Below are positions 26,336-35,682 of a stretch of DNA of 64,000 nt, piece after piece. How positions within the stretch are numbered: position 1 is the stretch's first letter; every line of letters begins with the position of its first letter. The position numbers and the translations under genes are program-made. The stretch spans positions 62,001 through 126,000 of the forward strand of contig NZ_NESG01000004.1 in assembly GCF_002778275.1 (NCBI RefSeq). The letters run 5' to 3'. This DNA comes from Limnohabitans sp. G3-2. GTDB taxonomy: Bacteria; Pseudomonadota; Gammaproteobacteria; Burkholderiales; Burkholderiaceae_C. The notes under the pieces are model-generated. The model saw nothing but the letters and a program-made list of their open reading frames with translations, did not search any database and was not told where the DNA came from.

Positions 26336-28279
26336 TCAAACGGTGAAGCGGCCCAGATCCTGGCGGGTTTGTTCCGCCAGTTTCGACAACTCGATCACGG
26401 TGGCGGTGATCTCTTCAGAGGCCGCAGCATTGCTGACCGCAATGCGGTCCAGACTGCCCAGGTTGGAATTGATCTCTTCCACCGCGGCGGACTGTTGTTC
26501 CAAGGCCGAGGAGATGCGCTGCAGCATTTGGTCGGTTTCTTGCGAGCCTTGCTCGATCATGGACATGTCGCGGTTGACTTCTTGAACCACTTGCACGGCC
26601 TGCGCGGTTTCGGCCACGGCTTGCTGGACCAAGCGGGCAATTTCTTGCGAGCTTTCGGCGCTGCTGGCCGCGAGTTTGCCCACTTCTTCGGCCACGACCG
26701 AGAAGCCTTTGCCGTGCTCGCCTGCACGGGCCGCTTCAATCGCGGCGTTCAGGGACAGCAGGTTGGTTTTGTTGGCGATTTTTTCAATCACTTCGGTGAT
26801 CTTGTTGATCTTGTCTGAGTGCACCGAGATGTTGTTCACCACCTGAACCATCTGGGTCATTTTGCCCATGCCGGTTTGCATGATGGCCATGGAGTCGCGG
26901 GACTTCTGGCTCGCAATGGCGGTGTTGCGCGACACATCGGTGACCGACTCCGCGGTGTGCCGAATGGCCAAGGCCACTTGGCTGATGGCATGGGTTTGGT
27001 TTTGTGCGCCGTCGGAAATTTGACCGATGGCGGTGCTGGTTTGGTTGGCTGCCGCCGCCACTTGGCGGGTGCTGTTGTGCACAGCACCGAGGGCATGACC
27101 CAAGGCATCCAGGGAACTGTTGATGTTGCTCTTGAGGCGTTGCAGATCGCCGGTGGCATCGCTGTGCACGCGTTGCGTCAGGTCGCCGGCGGCCACCGAG
27201 GCCATCACCGAGTCGACGTTGCCGATCATGCTGTGCAGCGATTGCAAGGCCGTGGCGGCTTGGGCCAGGCTTTCGCGGAACTCGCCGCGGGTGGTGCTGA
27301 AATCAATGTCATGGGCGAACTGGCCGTGCAAGAGGGCCTTGGACAGACCGTTGAAACCGCTCATGGTTTGCTGGACGCTGTCCAAAGAATTGTTGATGGC
27401 CCGTTTCATTTGGCCCAAATCACCCTGCAAATCGCCTTCGATGCGCTGGTTCAATTCACCGTCCGCCAAATGCTGGACCACCCTGTTGACCTGTGCATTG
27501 GCAGTTTGCTGGGCTTGCAGCAAGGTGTTGAAGGCGCGTGCGGTGGCGCCCACCTCATCGTCTTGCACCACTTGAATGCGCGTGCTGTAGTCGAAATTTT
27601 GGGACACGTTTTGAGCGGCTTCTTGCATTTGGCGCAGCGGATTGACCACCGAGCCCACGATGCGCATGGCAAACAAAATGCCGGCCAAGGTGCCGCCTGC
27701 CAACAACACGATGCTGATCAGTTGCGAGTGCTCGTATTGGTCGCGCGACTGCGTGTACTCGGACTTGGCAACGTCGAGCTGGACTTCGATCAGCTCAGAA
27801 AACTTGGTGCTGATGGGGTCGATCACAGGGTACAAGGTGTCGATCGTGAACCGTGCGATGGCCTTGCGGTCTTCGTCTTCCAGAATGCTTTGCAGTTGGT
27901 TGAGGCTGGTTTCCGCTGCGGCCAGCATGGGCTCGATGTCAGCGACCAATTTCTTTTCTTGTTCAACCAGGTAGGTGGCTTTGTAGGCATTCCAGGTTTT
28001 GGTGATGCCCTGGCGTGCATCTTTGAGGTTTTTGCGTGCCTCTTCCCACTCGATGTTGCCGTTGCGCACCTTGTGCGCCATGTCCACGATGTTCACCGCG
28101 TAAAGATCGGCGATCACCTTCAAGTCGCGCAAGGGCACGACCCGGTCTTCGTATACGGTGCGCAAGCCGTTGACCGACTCCGACATGCCCTTGAGACCGG
28201 TCAGTCCCACAATGATGGACACCAAAGACAGAAGCCCGACCAAAAGGAAGAGGCGAATGTTGACACTGAAGTGGTTCAT
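26336..28279 (-). CDS. Methyl-accepting chemotaxis protein with four-helix-bundle sensor
   Basis: 647 residues. Membrane helix about 9-29, a periplasmic all-helical domain of about 160 residues of the 4HB_MCP type ([20 protein letters not shown]), second helix about 192-213, HAMP with a second HAMP-like repeat, then the signalling hairpin ([38 protein letters not shown]). It probably senses a small periplasmic ligand. The tail ends DLGRFTV without a CheR-docking motif. It is transcribed alone, divergent from the CRP-fold operon, and followed by a relic of another receptor gene. Confidence 0.94.
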   Translation of the reverse strand: MNHFSVNIRLFLLVGLLSLVSIIVGLTGLKGMSESVNGLRTVYEDRVVPLRDLKVIADLYAVNIVDMAHKVRNGNIEWEEARKNLKDARQGITKTWNAYKATYLVEQEKKLVADIEPMLAAAETSLNQLQSILEDEDRKAIARFTIDTLYPVIDPISTKFSELIEVQLDVAKSEYTQSRDQYEHSQLISIVLLAGGTLAGILFAMRIVGSVVNPLRQMQEAAQNVSQNFDYSTRIQVVQDDEVGATARAFNTLLQAQQTANAQVNRVVQHLADGELNQRIEGDLQGDLGQMKRAINNSLDSVQQTMSGFNGLSKALLHGQFAHDIDFSTTRGEFRESLAQAATALQSLHSMIGNVDSVMASVAAGDLTQRVHSDATGDLQRLKSNINSSLDALGHALGAVHNSTRQVAAAANQTSTAIGQISDGAQNQTHAISQVALAIRHTAESVTDVSRNTAIASQKSRDSMAIMQTGMGKMTQMVQVVNNISVHSDKINKITEVIEKIANKTNLLSLNAAIEAARAGEHGKGFSVVAEEVGKLAASSAESSQEIARLVQQAVAETAQAVQVVQEVNRDMSMIEQGSQETDQMLQRISSALEQQSAAVEEINSNLGSLDRIAVSNAAASEEITATVIELSKLAEQTRQDLGRFTV

Positions 28280-28441
28280 GAGCAGATAGAAAACGGTGAT
28301 GGAACAGATTGCACCAAGGGGGTGCCGTCAGCGCGCGCGAGGTTTCGCGTGTGCGTCATCATAACCATGATGGTGCCAAAATTTTCGTTATTGATTCATT
28401 TATTGGTATAAATGCTAAAGACTGGCGATGATGGCCCTGAT

Positions 28442-28470
28442 TTGTTAATTACTTTATATTCAGCTAGAAT
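28442..28470 (+). promoter_or_regulatory. Sigma-70 type promoter of the cNMP/PDE operon
   Basis: TTGTTA (28442-28447), 17 bases, TAGAAT (28465-28470), in an AT-rich stretch 57 bases before the first CRP-fold gene. Four of six bases match at -35 and five of six at -10, with optimal spacing. It suggests vegetative rather than flagellar-sigma control of the cAMP-response operon. Confidence 0.55.
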
Positions 28471-28526
28471 GTTGGCTTTATTATTGAATCCACGATGCTT
28501 GGCTTGCGATCGGCCAAGGGGATGCC

Positions 28527-29027
28527 ATGAGCACTAGCAAATTCGTTGCAGCTTCCTTTTCAGTGAATATTGAGCATTTGCACGCTTTGGGTGTTCGCGA
28601 CCCTTATTCCGAGCAAAGCATGCAGCTCTACCATTCCGGCAAACTCAATGCCAATGAGCGCTTGTACTTTTCCTTGTGGGGTTCTTCAGAGCTCAGCACG
28701 TCCTTGATTCGCGCCAAAACCCGGTTTGCTCGCCAAGGCGAGCCGGTCAGCTCGGCCTACTTTGTGATCAAAGGGGCTGTTTTGGGGGTCAAGGGGGAGG
28801 ACATCTACCGCTTGGGCCCGGGCAGCGTGATTGGCCTGGCCGAGGGAGTCGGGGGCTTGCCTTACAACATGGACGCCATCGCGGTCGATGATGTGCAGGT
28901 TCGGGTCTTCCCGATTTATGTGATCTCCAAACTGGTGAAAAACATGCCGCCCGGTTTGAAAGGTATTCTCAAGTCCACCGTCATGCGCACCATGCAGCTG
29001 ACCTCACCACCGCCATTGTTGCCATGA
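28527..29027 (+). CDS. CRP-fold protein with degenerate nucleotide-binding cassette
   Basis: 166 residues. The centre has the beta-roll of cyclic-nucleotide-binding domains (TRFARQGEPVSSAYFVIKGA, YRLGPGSVIGLAEGVGGL), but the phosphate-binding cassette lacks the usual GE and Arg: the segment reads GGLPYNMDAIAVDD. There is no helix-turn-helix. AAGGGG seven bases before the ATG is a good ribosome site. It overlaps the next CRP-fold gene by ATGA, so the two are coupled. It may be a regulatory or dimerising partner that has lost nucleotide binding; that is an inference. Confidence 0.8.
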   Translation: MSTSKFVAASFSVNIEHLHALGVRDPYSEQSMQLYHSGKLNANERLYFSLWGSSELSTSLIRAKTRFARQGEPVSSAYFVIKGAVLGVKGEDIYRLGPGSVIGLAEGVGGLPYNMDAIAVDDVQVRVFPIYVISKLVKNMPPGLKGILKSTVMRTMQLTSPPPLLP

Positions 29028-29377
29028 GCAGTACATTCGACGAAATCAAGCTCGAAGAGGGCCAAATTCTGTTCAAAGCGGGTGAACCCGCTGACAAGCT
29101 TTACTTCATTCAGTCGGGCACCATTCGCATGGCCGACAAAAATACCGGCGCTGTGTTTGCAACTTTGAAAGAAGGCGATTCTTTCGGTGAGCAGGCCATG
29201 CTGCAGGGCGGTATCCGTGGCGCCACGGCCTTGGCGGGCGAGGGCACCGTTTTGCTCGAGATCACGGCCGAGGGCCTGCGGGGTTTGCTGAAAACGGCGT
29301 CGCCCATTTTGACGGCTGTTTTTGAAGCCATGATGCTGCAGCAAAACATGCAAAACGCCTTGCGCACGAAAGCCTGA
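29024..29377 (+). CDS. Single-domain cyclic-nucleotide-binding protein
   Basis: 117 residues forming one CRP-type domain: ILFKAGEPADKLYFIQSGTI, then the cassette FGEQAMLQGGIRGATALA with the Glu and Arg that hold the cyclic phosphate and ribose. No DNA-binding or enzymatic domain follows. It probably binds cAMP and acts by protein contact. It overlaps the degenerate CRP-fold gene upstream and lies one base before the phosphodiesterase gene, so the three are one translational unit. Confidence 0.88.
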   Translation: MSSTFDEIKLEEGQILFKAGEPADKLYFIQSGTIRMADKNTGAVFATLKEGDSFGEQAMLQGGIRGATALAGEGTVLLEITAEGLRGLLKTASPILTAVFEAMMLQQNMQNALRTKA

Positions 29378-29378
29378 C

Positions 29379-30248
29379 ATGGCTGGCGCACGTCCCATGG
29401 CGATGCCCACATTGCAAGACGTGGGCATTTCATTGCGCAACCTGCGCCGTGCTTGGCCTGATCAGTGGCCAGGCTTGCCCTTGGTGTTTGATCGCGCTTG
29501 GGCCCAGCTGGGTTTGGCCACGCCGCGCAAGGGCTCTTCGGCCCACAGCCTGCTCGCTTTTGGCAGGCGGGTGGCCGAGCAGGTGGAGCAAGACGGGGCG
29601 CGGCGCCAAGCCCAAGGCCTGGAGCCGGCTTACCACAACCGTTTGCACATCGCAGACACCTTGGTCGGCATGAGCTATTTGCTCAAAACCTCGGCGCTGC
29701 TGGCGGTACCAGGCGCGCGCATGCCCAGCGTGGCCGCCATGGGTTTGGCCATCATGGCCGGGCATGATTTCTTGCACCCCGGGGGCTCGAACGCGCAGCC
29801 GGGTGAGTTTGAAGCGCGTGCGGTCCAAGATTTACAACCGTGGATGAGCCAAGCGGGGCTGGCGGAGGCAGACCGCCAAGCCCTGGCGCAGGCCATCATG
29901 GCCACCGATCCTGCGCGGGTCAAGGGGTGTCACGTGCAAGTGCGTGCCCAGACCTTTGACCTGAGGCAACTCGAAAGTTTGACCGTGTTGGTGCAAGAGG
30001 CCGACATTTTGGCCAGCACCTTGCCGCAGACTTCTTTGGGTTTGACGCAGTCTTTGGCGACCGAATGGGCGCCCAAACAACCGCAAGCAGCCCAGCGGCT
30101 GATGCTGCCCCAGAACCGTTTGCTTTTTTTGGAGCATGCAGCGCTGTTTTCCAGCCCAGCGGCCCAAGCCCTGGGCGTCGACGCCGTGAAGGTGCGACAA
30201 ACCCAACGCATCGAGCGGGAACTGCGCCAAGGCGGTGGACGCGACTGA
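29379..30248 (+). CDS. Class I cyclic-nucleotide phosphodiesterase
   Basis: 289 residues with the signatures of class I (PDEase_I, animal-type) phosphodiesterases: YHNRLHIAD (Tyr85, His86, His90, Asp93), the metal motif HDFLHPGGSN (His129, Asp130, His133, Asn138, exactly HDx2Hx4N) and Asp209 in EADILASTLP, in the right order and spacing. It should hydrolyse cAMP and/or cGMP. It lacks regulatory GAF domains; the two CRP-fold proteins encoded immediately upstream may serve instead. The ATG follows the preceding stop by one base. Class I enzymes are uncommon in bacteria compared with class III (CpdA). Catalytic residues look intact. Confidence 0.88.
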   Translation: MAGARPMAMPTLQDVGISLRNLRRAWPDQWPGLPLVFDRAWAQLGLATPRKGSSAHSLLAFGRRVAEQVEQDGARRQAQGLEPAYHNRLHIADTLVGMSYLLKTSALLAVPGARMPSVAAMGLAIMAGHDFLHPGGSNAQPGEFEARAVQDLQPWMSQAGLAEADRQALAQAIMATDPARVKGCHVQVRAQTFDLRQLESLTVLVQEADILASTLPQTSLGLTQSLATEWAPKQPQAAQRLMLPQNRLLFLEHAALFSSPAAQALGVDAVKVRQTQRIERELRQGGGRD

Positions 30249-30272
30249 GCCGTCTCGCCTGAGGCCGCGTTT

Positions 30273-31697
30273 TCAGCTGTTGTAGGCTTTCGCCATGCCC
30301 TCAAAAGTGCCTTTGAGGCTTTCGCGGGTGCTGTTGCTGTTGCCCACAATGCTCTCCATGACGCTGAATTGGCTCATGTAACGGCTCATCAACTTCTCCA
30401 TGCGGGCATCCAAATCGGCCAATTCGTCTTTGTACTTGGCAATTTTGGCGGTGCTGTTTCGGCTCAGGCTTTCGATGGCGCCGGTCGACAGCAGCATCTT
30501 TTCGATTTTGTTGATGGCATCACCCGCCAAGCCCCCTGGCGCCGCGCTGTAAATGCTTTGGTTGTTGGTCCCCGCCGAGAACATGGTCGAGACCTCGGCG
30601 AAGTTGTTTTGCAGCGCGGTGTCGAGTTTGCTCTCGTCCAAAGTGAGTTGGCCGTTTCGGTCCATGCTCAGTCCGACGTTGCGGGCGGCCTGGATGGTGG
30701 TGCCCGCCGTGCTGGAGGTGTCGGTGATCATGGCCCGCACTTGGGCGCGCACCGACTGAAGCAAACTTTCTCCGGCCAGCGCGCCCCCGAACTCTTCCAC
30801 CTCGCTGTCGCGGTCGCCTAGGATTTTGAGTGTCTCTTCAAAATCGTTGTAAGCCGTCACCAAACCTTTGACGTTGTCCTTGATGCTGGCGGTGTCCCGG
30901 TTCAGGTCAACACGGGCCGAACCTGTGGTGTTGGCATAAAGGTCCAGGGTCACGCCATCGATGACGTCGGTCACGGTGTTGCTGCTGCGGGAAACCGTCA
31001 AGCCATTGATTTTGAGACTGGCATCGGTGGCCGTTTGCAGGTGGTTGGTGAAGCTGACGCCTGGCACGGCCACGCCGTTGCTGTCTTTGCTGGTCAGGCT
31101 GAAGGCTTTGCTGGCCCCTGTTTCACCCGAGATGACCACGTTGTAGCCATTGCCTGTGTTGATGAGCTGCGCCGTGACCCCCAGCTTGGCGCCATTGATC
31201 GCGCTGACCATGCCTGCAGGCGTGGGGTTGACGACACTGATGTCGCCTTTGTCCACACCGCCAATGGTCAAGTTGAGCGAGAAAGCGGTGCCGGTGGTAT
31301 CAGGGCTGATGACGTTCAGGGGCGTGGCCCGGTCTGCAAAAGTGCTGCTGCCGGTCCGCTGCATGAGCGCGGTTTGCAAGATCTCGATGTTGTAGCTGCC
31401 CGCCTCGGCCGTGCTGCTGGCCGTTATGCCCAATGCGTTGGACTGGGTGTTGCTGGGCTTGATGGAGCTGAAGTCGCTCGCATCGTTGAGTTTGCCAAAT
31501 GCGGTTTTGAGTTCGGACAAGGCAAATTTGACGGCCCCGTAACCCGTGATCTTGGCTTCGGTCTGGGTGATTTTGGTGTCGATGCGCTCTTTTTTGGGTG
31601 TTTTTTCGGCATCCACCAAGCTTTGGGCCAAACCTTTGACGTCGATGCCGGATCCGGCACCCAAGGTGTTGACGATGTTCGTGGTGGTGGTGGCCAT
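30273..31697 (-). CDS. fliD: Flagellar filament cap protein FliD (HAP2)
   Basis: 474 residues. The N end TLGAGSGIDVKGLAQSLVDA and C end (coiled-coil with YKDELADLDARMEKLMSRY and SQFSVMESIVGNSNS) are the conserved FliD regions that sit on the filament end, with Thr/Ser-rich variable domains between. FliD caps the filament and helps each flagellin fold. It follows flgL, not flaG-fliC as in many genomes. A sigma-28-like promoter lies at 31739-31765, so it can be expressed apart from the sigma-54 flg operon. Confidence 0.95.
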   Translation of the reverse strand: MATTTTNIVNTLGAGSGIDVKGLAQSLVDAEKTPKKERIDTKITQTEAKITGYGAVKFALSELKTAFGKLNDASDFSSIKPSNTQSNALGITASSTAEAGSYNIEILQTALMQRTGSSTFADRATPLNVISPDTTGTAFSLNLTIGGVDKGDISVVNPTPAGMVSAINGAKLGVTAQLINTGNGYNVVISGETGASKAFSLTSKDSNGVAVPGVSFTNHLQTATDASLKINGLTVSRSSNTVTDVIDGVTLDLYANTTGSARVDLNRDTASIKDNVKGLVTAYNDFEETLKILGDRDSEVEEFGGALAGESLLQSVRAQVRAMITDTSSTAGTTIQAARNVGLSMDRNGQLTLDESKLDTALQNNFAEVSTMFSAGTNNQSIYSAAPGGLAGDAINKIEKMLLSTGAIESLSRNSTAKIAKYKDELADLDARMEKLMSRYMSQFSVMESIVGNSNSTRESLKGTFEGMAKAYNS

Positions 31698-31738
31698 GTG
31701 GGGAGACTTTGGTTAGAGGTTGATCAGGGATGTGCAAT

Positions 31739-31765
31739 GAATCGGCAGAAATTCAAAAAAATGAA
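31739..31765 (-). promoter_or_regulatory. Sigma-28 promoter of fliD
   Basis: On the minus strand TTCATTTT, 11 bases, then GCCGATTC. The -10 core GCCGAT is exact; the -35 matches 5/8. It lies between flgL and fliD, with a leader of about 40 bases. Confidence 0.55.
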
Positions 31766-31780
31766 TTCAAGTCGGCCGAC

Positions 31781-32695
31781 TCAACCTCGGATGTAGTCAA
31801 ACAGGCTCAGGCCTGAGATCTTTGAAAAACTGCCCATGGCCGCTTCCAGCGCCATCATTTCTTTGTTCATGCGGGTCACGGCCTCGGCGTAGTCCAAGTC
31901 TTCGATTTCCGACAAGGTGGATTTGAAACGCAAGGCCGTTTCGCTCAACACATCCAGCTGGGATTGGACCACGACCTGGTCTGAGCCATTTTGTGCTTGA
32001 GACAAGGTCAGGTTGTTGTGCATTTGGGTCAGGTCGGCGATGCCTTGCTGGATCTGGCCCGTCTGGGCGCTGTTGACGCCGTCGATCATTTGGTCCAAGG
32101 CATCAAAAAAGCCGACGCTGTTGCCGTCTTGCCGAACCACGCGGCTGAACACGTCGGTGCCCGCACGGGTGAACTGCACCGTTCGCTCGACACCGGCAGG
32201 AATGCGGGTTTGCGTTTGATCGCCTTGGTACATCACATCACCGTTCAAACCTTCGGCGAAAGCCGGGGTGTTCACGCGGGTCCCGGAAAACAAATAGTTG
32301 CCACTGTCGTCACGCGTGTTGCCCAAGCTGAGCAACTGGTCGCGCAGCGCTTTCAATTCGACGGCGACGCTTTTGCGATCATCGGGTGAGAGGGTGTCGT
32401 TGGCCGCTTGAATGCCCAACTCTTTCATGCGGATCAAGACATCGTTGGATGCCGACAAAGCGGTCTCTTCGGCGGTGTAGCGGCGCATGGCCACGTCGAG
32501 CGTGCGCATGTGGCTGTCTTGCCGCTGCACTTCGCCTTTGAGGCGCTGAATGGCCGCGGCCTGGTCGGGGGCGTCGCTGGGCGAGAGGATTTGTTTGGAC
32601 TCGGCCATTTGGGCCTGCGTGGTCGCCAAACGGTTTTGGATCTTGGTCATGCGCTCGGTGGCACGGTCAAACAAAAAAGAGGTCGAAATTTTCAT
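31781..32695 (-). CDS. flgL: Hook-filament junction protein FlgL (HAP3)
   Basis: 304 residues starting MKISTSFLFDRATERMTKIQ, with flagellin-like D0/D1 helices at both ends (QILSPSDAPDQAAAIQRLK; ALRFKSTLSEIEDLDYAEAV). FlgL joins the hook-FlgK junction to the filament. It lies 11 bases after flgK as last gene of the flg operon. Length is close to the E. coli protein. Confidence 0.96.
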   Translation of the reverse strand: MKISTSFLFDRATERMTKIQNRLATTQAQMAESKQILSPSDAPDQAAAIQRLKGEVQRQDSHMRTLDVAMRRYTAEETALSASNDVLIRMKELGIQAANDTLSPDDRKSVAVELKALRDQLLSLGNTRDDSGNYLFSGTRVNTPAFAEGLNGDVMYQGDQTQTRIPAGVERTVQFTRAGTDVFSRVVRQDGNSVGFFDALDQMIDGVNSAQTGQIQQGIADLTQMHNNLTLSQAQNGSDQVVVQSQLDVLSETALRFKSTLSEIEDLDYAEAVTRMNKEMMALEAAMGSFSKISGLSLFDYIRG

Positions 32696-32706
32696 GGTGC
32701 CTCCGG

Positions 32707-35190
32707 TCAGCGGACTTGCAAGATGGCGTCAAACAAGGCCATGGACACTTGCATGACCTTGGCATTGGCTTGATAAGCTTGTTGAAAACGCACCAGGGCG
32801 GAGGCTTCCTCGTCCAGGCTCACGCCCGAGACGCCGTCGCGGGCCTCCTGGGCTTGTTGGTAAACCACGCTGAGGGCCTGTTCGGCAATGGCCGCCTGGC
32901 GGGCCACGCTGCCCACTTGGTTCACGCGTTCGATGTACGCCTCGGTCATGGTCAGGCCGCCGGGCATGATCGCTTCGTCTTCCAGCGCCACCATGCGCAG
33001 CATGGCTTCGTTGTTGCCGATGCCGTCTTTGTTGCCATCGATGTTGAAGATGTCGCCTGCTTTGGGCGCGGTCGAAAACTCCATGCGCAAACCGCGGTAG
33101 ATCAAGCTCGGGGTCGAGTTGTTGGGATCGGTTTGCAACTGGCGCTCGGCCACCACGGTGTCCGTGCGGGTGTCCAAAATCCTGTACGTACTGTCCGTGA
33201 TGAACGTCACTTTGAGTGGCGAGGCCCGCAAAGTGGACTTCATGCCGCCTTCGATGCCCTCAAACTGCGCCGTCACTTGGGCTGTGCTGTCGCCGCCGCT
33301 GTTGTCGGTCACGAAAACCAGCAGGTCGTCGGTGGTGCCACCTTTGACCGAGATGCGGGTGTCAAAGCCCAGTTGTTTCAAGTCCGCTGGGGTGCCGTTG
33401 GGGCCCATCCCCAAGCGAATGTCGTCGGTGACGTTGCCGGCTGGGCGGGACAGCACCAGTTTGCCCTCGACTTGGCTCGCCGTGACGCCTGTGCTGGCCG
33501 ATGACGCGTTGAGCCAGCCGACCACGGCACTCAGGTTGGCACCACTCGCAAGCAGAGGCAAAGCATGGCCATTGAGGGTGAGGGCGCCGGCTGCGATGCC
33601 GCTGGCCGGGCCTGTGAACGCATTGCCGGTCAGCACCGCTGGCGTTTTTTGAGGGGCCAACAATTCGCGGGTGGCGGGGTTGAACTGCTGAGCCAGGCCC
33701 ACATCGGCCTTGGCCCCCATGAAGATGTCCATCTCCAAATAAGCGGCTGCGCCCGTGGCGTTGAGGTAGCTGGTGTTGTAGGTGGCGCCCGCTTCCACAC
33801 CGTTGCTCGTTTTGAGCAACAGGGATTGCTGGTCTACACTCAAGGCCCGACCCAGCAGATGCCGACCGTCACGCGTGAGCACTTGAAACGATTGGTTGGC
33901 CGTGGGGTTTTTCAGCGTCAATGACAAGTCTTGGGTGCCCACTGGCACCAGGCCCAGACTGGCAAAGGCCTGGCCGGCACTGGTGGTGACCGTGACCGAA
34001 CCAATTTGTGGGATCTGACCCAAGGCCAGTTCGCCCAGCAAGGCGGTCGGGCCAGCAAATTCGGGCGCTTTGTAGTTAACCCGTGCCTGGGCGGTGCCGC
34101 CATTCAAGGGGTTGTCAATGACCCGGAATTGACCGGCAGCAGCCACCCGGTTGGCGTCTTTGATGACCATTTGCATGCCCGCGGCTTGCAAAGGTTTGTC
34201 GGCACTGAAGGCGAACAAATCGCCACCCAGAAGGCCCTCGGCGTCCACACCTTCGCGGTGAATGGCGTTGATCTCGCGGGCCATGACTTCGGCCAGATCA
34301 TTGAGCGAGTTGGCGGCAGGGTTGAGCACCTGCTCGCGGAAGGTCATGATGCCGCCAATTTTGCCGCTGCTGATGCCCGACATGGTCTCCGGCGTGCCGT
34401 AGGCGTCGATGGCAAACTGGAGTTTGTTTTTGTCGATGCTCGATTGGGACACACTGATGTCGCGGGTGTTGGACTGTTGCACCAAAATGCCCTGGTCCAG
34501 CGTATCGCCCACGCTGACCAGCACGGCACCGTTGGGCTCGAATTTGGTTTTGACGGCAATCAGGCTCGACAGCTCGCGCAGCAAGCGGTCACGTTGGTCC
34601 AGCAGTTCAGAGGGTTGGTTGTCGGCGCTGCTGTGCTTGACCATTTGCTTGTTCAGCAAGCCCAGCTGTTGTGTCAAGGAGTTGATCTGGCCCACATCGG
34701 TGTCGACCGATTGGCGTGTTTCGTTGTCCAGCAGGTCAAATTGCCCAGCCAGTTGCTGAAAGCGGGACGACAAGCCCTCGGCATCGCGCAAAAAAGTGCT
34801 GCGCGTGACCACAGAGGCGGGGTCGCTGGAGAGATCGCGTGACGATTCAAAGAACAGGTTCATGGCCGTGGTCAGACCAATGCTCTCGTCGCCCATCACG
34901 TCGATCAGGCGGTTGACGTAAGACAGCAAAGGCTTTTGGCTTTCCAAGTCGCTGTTGCTGTTGCGCAGGTTGGATTCGACAAAAGCATCGTACTGGCGCT
35001 GCACGGCATCAAAGCGTGCACCCGTGCCCAGATAGCTGTTGCCCACCTGCCTGGGCTGGTTGGACGTCAGCGAGATGTCTTGCCGTGTGTAGCCATCGGT
35101 GCTGACGTTGGCGATGTTGTTGGACACCGTGGCCAAAGCGCGTTGGTACGCGGTGACACCGGAGCTGCCAATGCTGAGCAAATCACTCAT
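32707..35190 (-). CDS. flgK: Hook-filament junction protein FlgK (HAP1)
   Basis: 827 residues, clearly longer than the 547 of E. coli, through extra central D2/D3 domains (about 330-700). The N end (LLSIGSSGVTAYQRALATVS, NNIANVSTDGYTRQDI) and C end (EEASALVRFQQAYQANAKVM) carry the conserved rod/hook-type helices. Its ATG overlaps the flgJ stop by ATGA. It forms the hook-filament junction with FlgL. Confidence 0.96.
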   Translation of the reverse strand: MSDLLSIGSSGVTAYQRALATVSNNIANVSTDGYTRQDISLTSNQPRQVGNSYLGTGARFDAVQRQYDAFVESNLRNSNSDLESQKPLLSYVNRLIDVMGDESIGLTTAMNLFFESSRDLSSDPASVVTRSTFLRDAEGLSSRFQQLAGQFDLLDNETRQSVDTDVGQINSLTQQLGLLNKQMVKHSSADNQPSELLDQRDRLLRELSSLIAVKTKFEPNGAVLVSVGDTLDQGILVQQSNTRDISVSQSSIDKNKLQFAIDAYGTPETMSGISSGKIGGIMTFREQVLNPAANSLNDLAEVMAREINAIHREGVDAEGLLGGDLFAFSADKPLQAAGMQMVIKDANRVAAAGQFRVIDNPLNGGTAQARVNYKAPEFAGPTALLGELALGQIPQIGSVTVTTSAGQAFASLGLVPVGTQDLSLTLKNPTANQSFQVLTRDGRHLLGRALSVDQQSLLLKTSNGVEAGATYNTSYLNATGAAAYLEMDIFMGAKADVGLAQQFNPATRELLAPQKTPAVLTGNAFTGPASGIAAGALTLNGHALPLLASGANLSAVVGWLNASSASTGVTASQVEGKLVLSRPAGNVTDDIRLGMGPNGTPADLKQLGFDTRISVKGGTTDDLLVFVTDNSGGDSTAQVTAQFEGIEGGMKSTLRASPLKVTFITDSTYRILDTRTDTVVAERQLQTDPNNSTPSLIYRGLRMEFSTAPKAGDIFNIDGNKDGIGNNEAMLRMVALEDEAIMPGGLTMTEAYIERVNQVGSVARQAAIAEQALSVVYQQAQEARDGVSGVSLDEEASALVRFQQAYQANAKVMQVSMALFDAILQVR

Positions 35191-35672
35191 GGTTTAGCTC
35201 CTGGCGTGACACGGTCGAGTTTGAAGCCGTTGAAGCGCTCGAGTTGGTAGCCCTTGACCACTTCGGGGTTGAGCGGCATGGCCTCGCGTGTGGGGGTCAA
35301 AGGCATGGCTTGGGCTTGGGCCTTGGGCGCGTGCAGGCGCAAAGCGTCTTGGGTGCTCAGCTCTTGGGCCCGCAGCATTTGCTTTTCCATCATGTTGGCC
35401 ACACCCAAACCACCGCGTTTGACCATTTCCAGAGACATTTCTTTGTCCATGAGGTCTTGGTAGGTGTCCATGTTGCCGCCTTCGACCAAGTCGCTTTTCT
35501 CGATCGACTCGCGCATGGTCTTCATCATTTGCTGAATGAAGTAAGCCTCAAACTGCTCCGATGTTTTGCGAATGGCTTTGCTCGGGTCTTGCGCCGCCTC
35601 ACCCTTCAGGCGCGTGAGCGCGTTGAAGTCCAGGTAGGTGCTGGATTCGGTGTCGGTGGACAAGTCGTTCAT
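35187..35672 (-). CDS. flgJ: Rod-binding protein FlgJ without muramidase domain
   Basis: 161 residues corresponding to the N-terminal rod-binding half of enterobacterial FlgJ (SEQFEAYFIQQMMKTMRESI, YQDLMDKEMSLEMVKRGGLG). The C-terminal glucosaminidase present in E. coli FlgJ (313 residues) is missing, so a separate lytic enzyme must open the cell wall for the rod. No such enzyme is seen in the window. It lies between flgI (10-base gap) and flgK (4-base overlap). Confidence 0.92.
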   Translation of the reverse strand: MNDLSTDTESSTYLDFNALTRLKGEAAQDPSKAIRKTSEQFEAYFIQQMMKTMRESIEKSDLVEGGNMDTYQDLMDKEMSLEMVKRGGLGVANMMEKQMLRAQELSTQDALRLHAPKAQAQAMPLTPTREAMPLNPEVVKGYQLERFNGFKLDRVTPGAKP

Positions 35673-35682
35673 GGCGGTCTCT

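Noticed and set aside
28363..28379. TTGGCACC on the minus strand upstream of the MCP gene
   Set aside because: The -24 half looks right but there is no GC at the correct distance for the -12 half.
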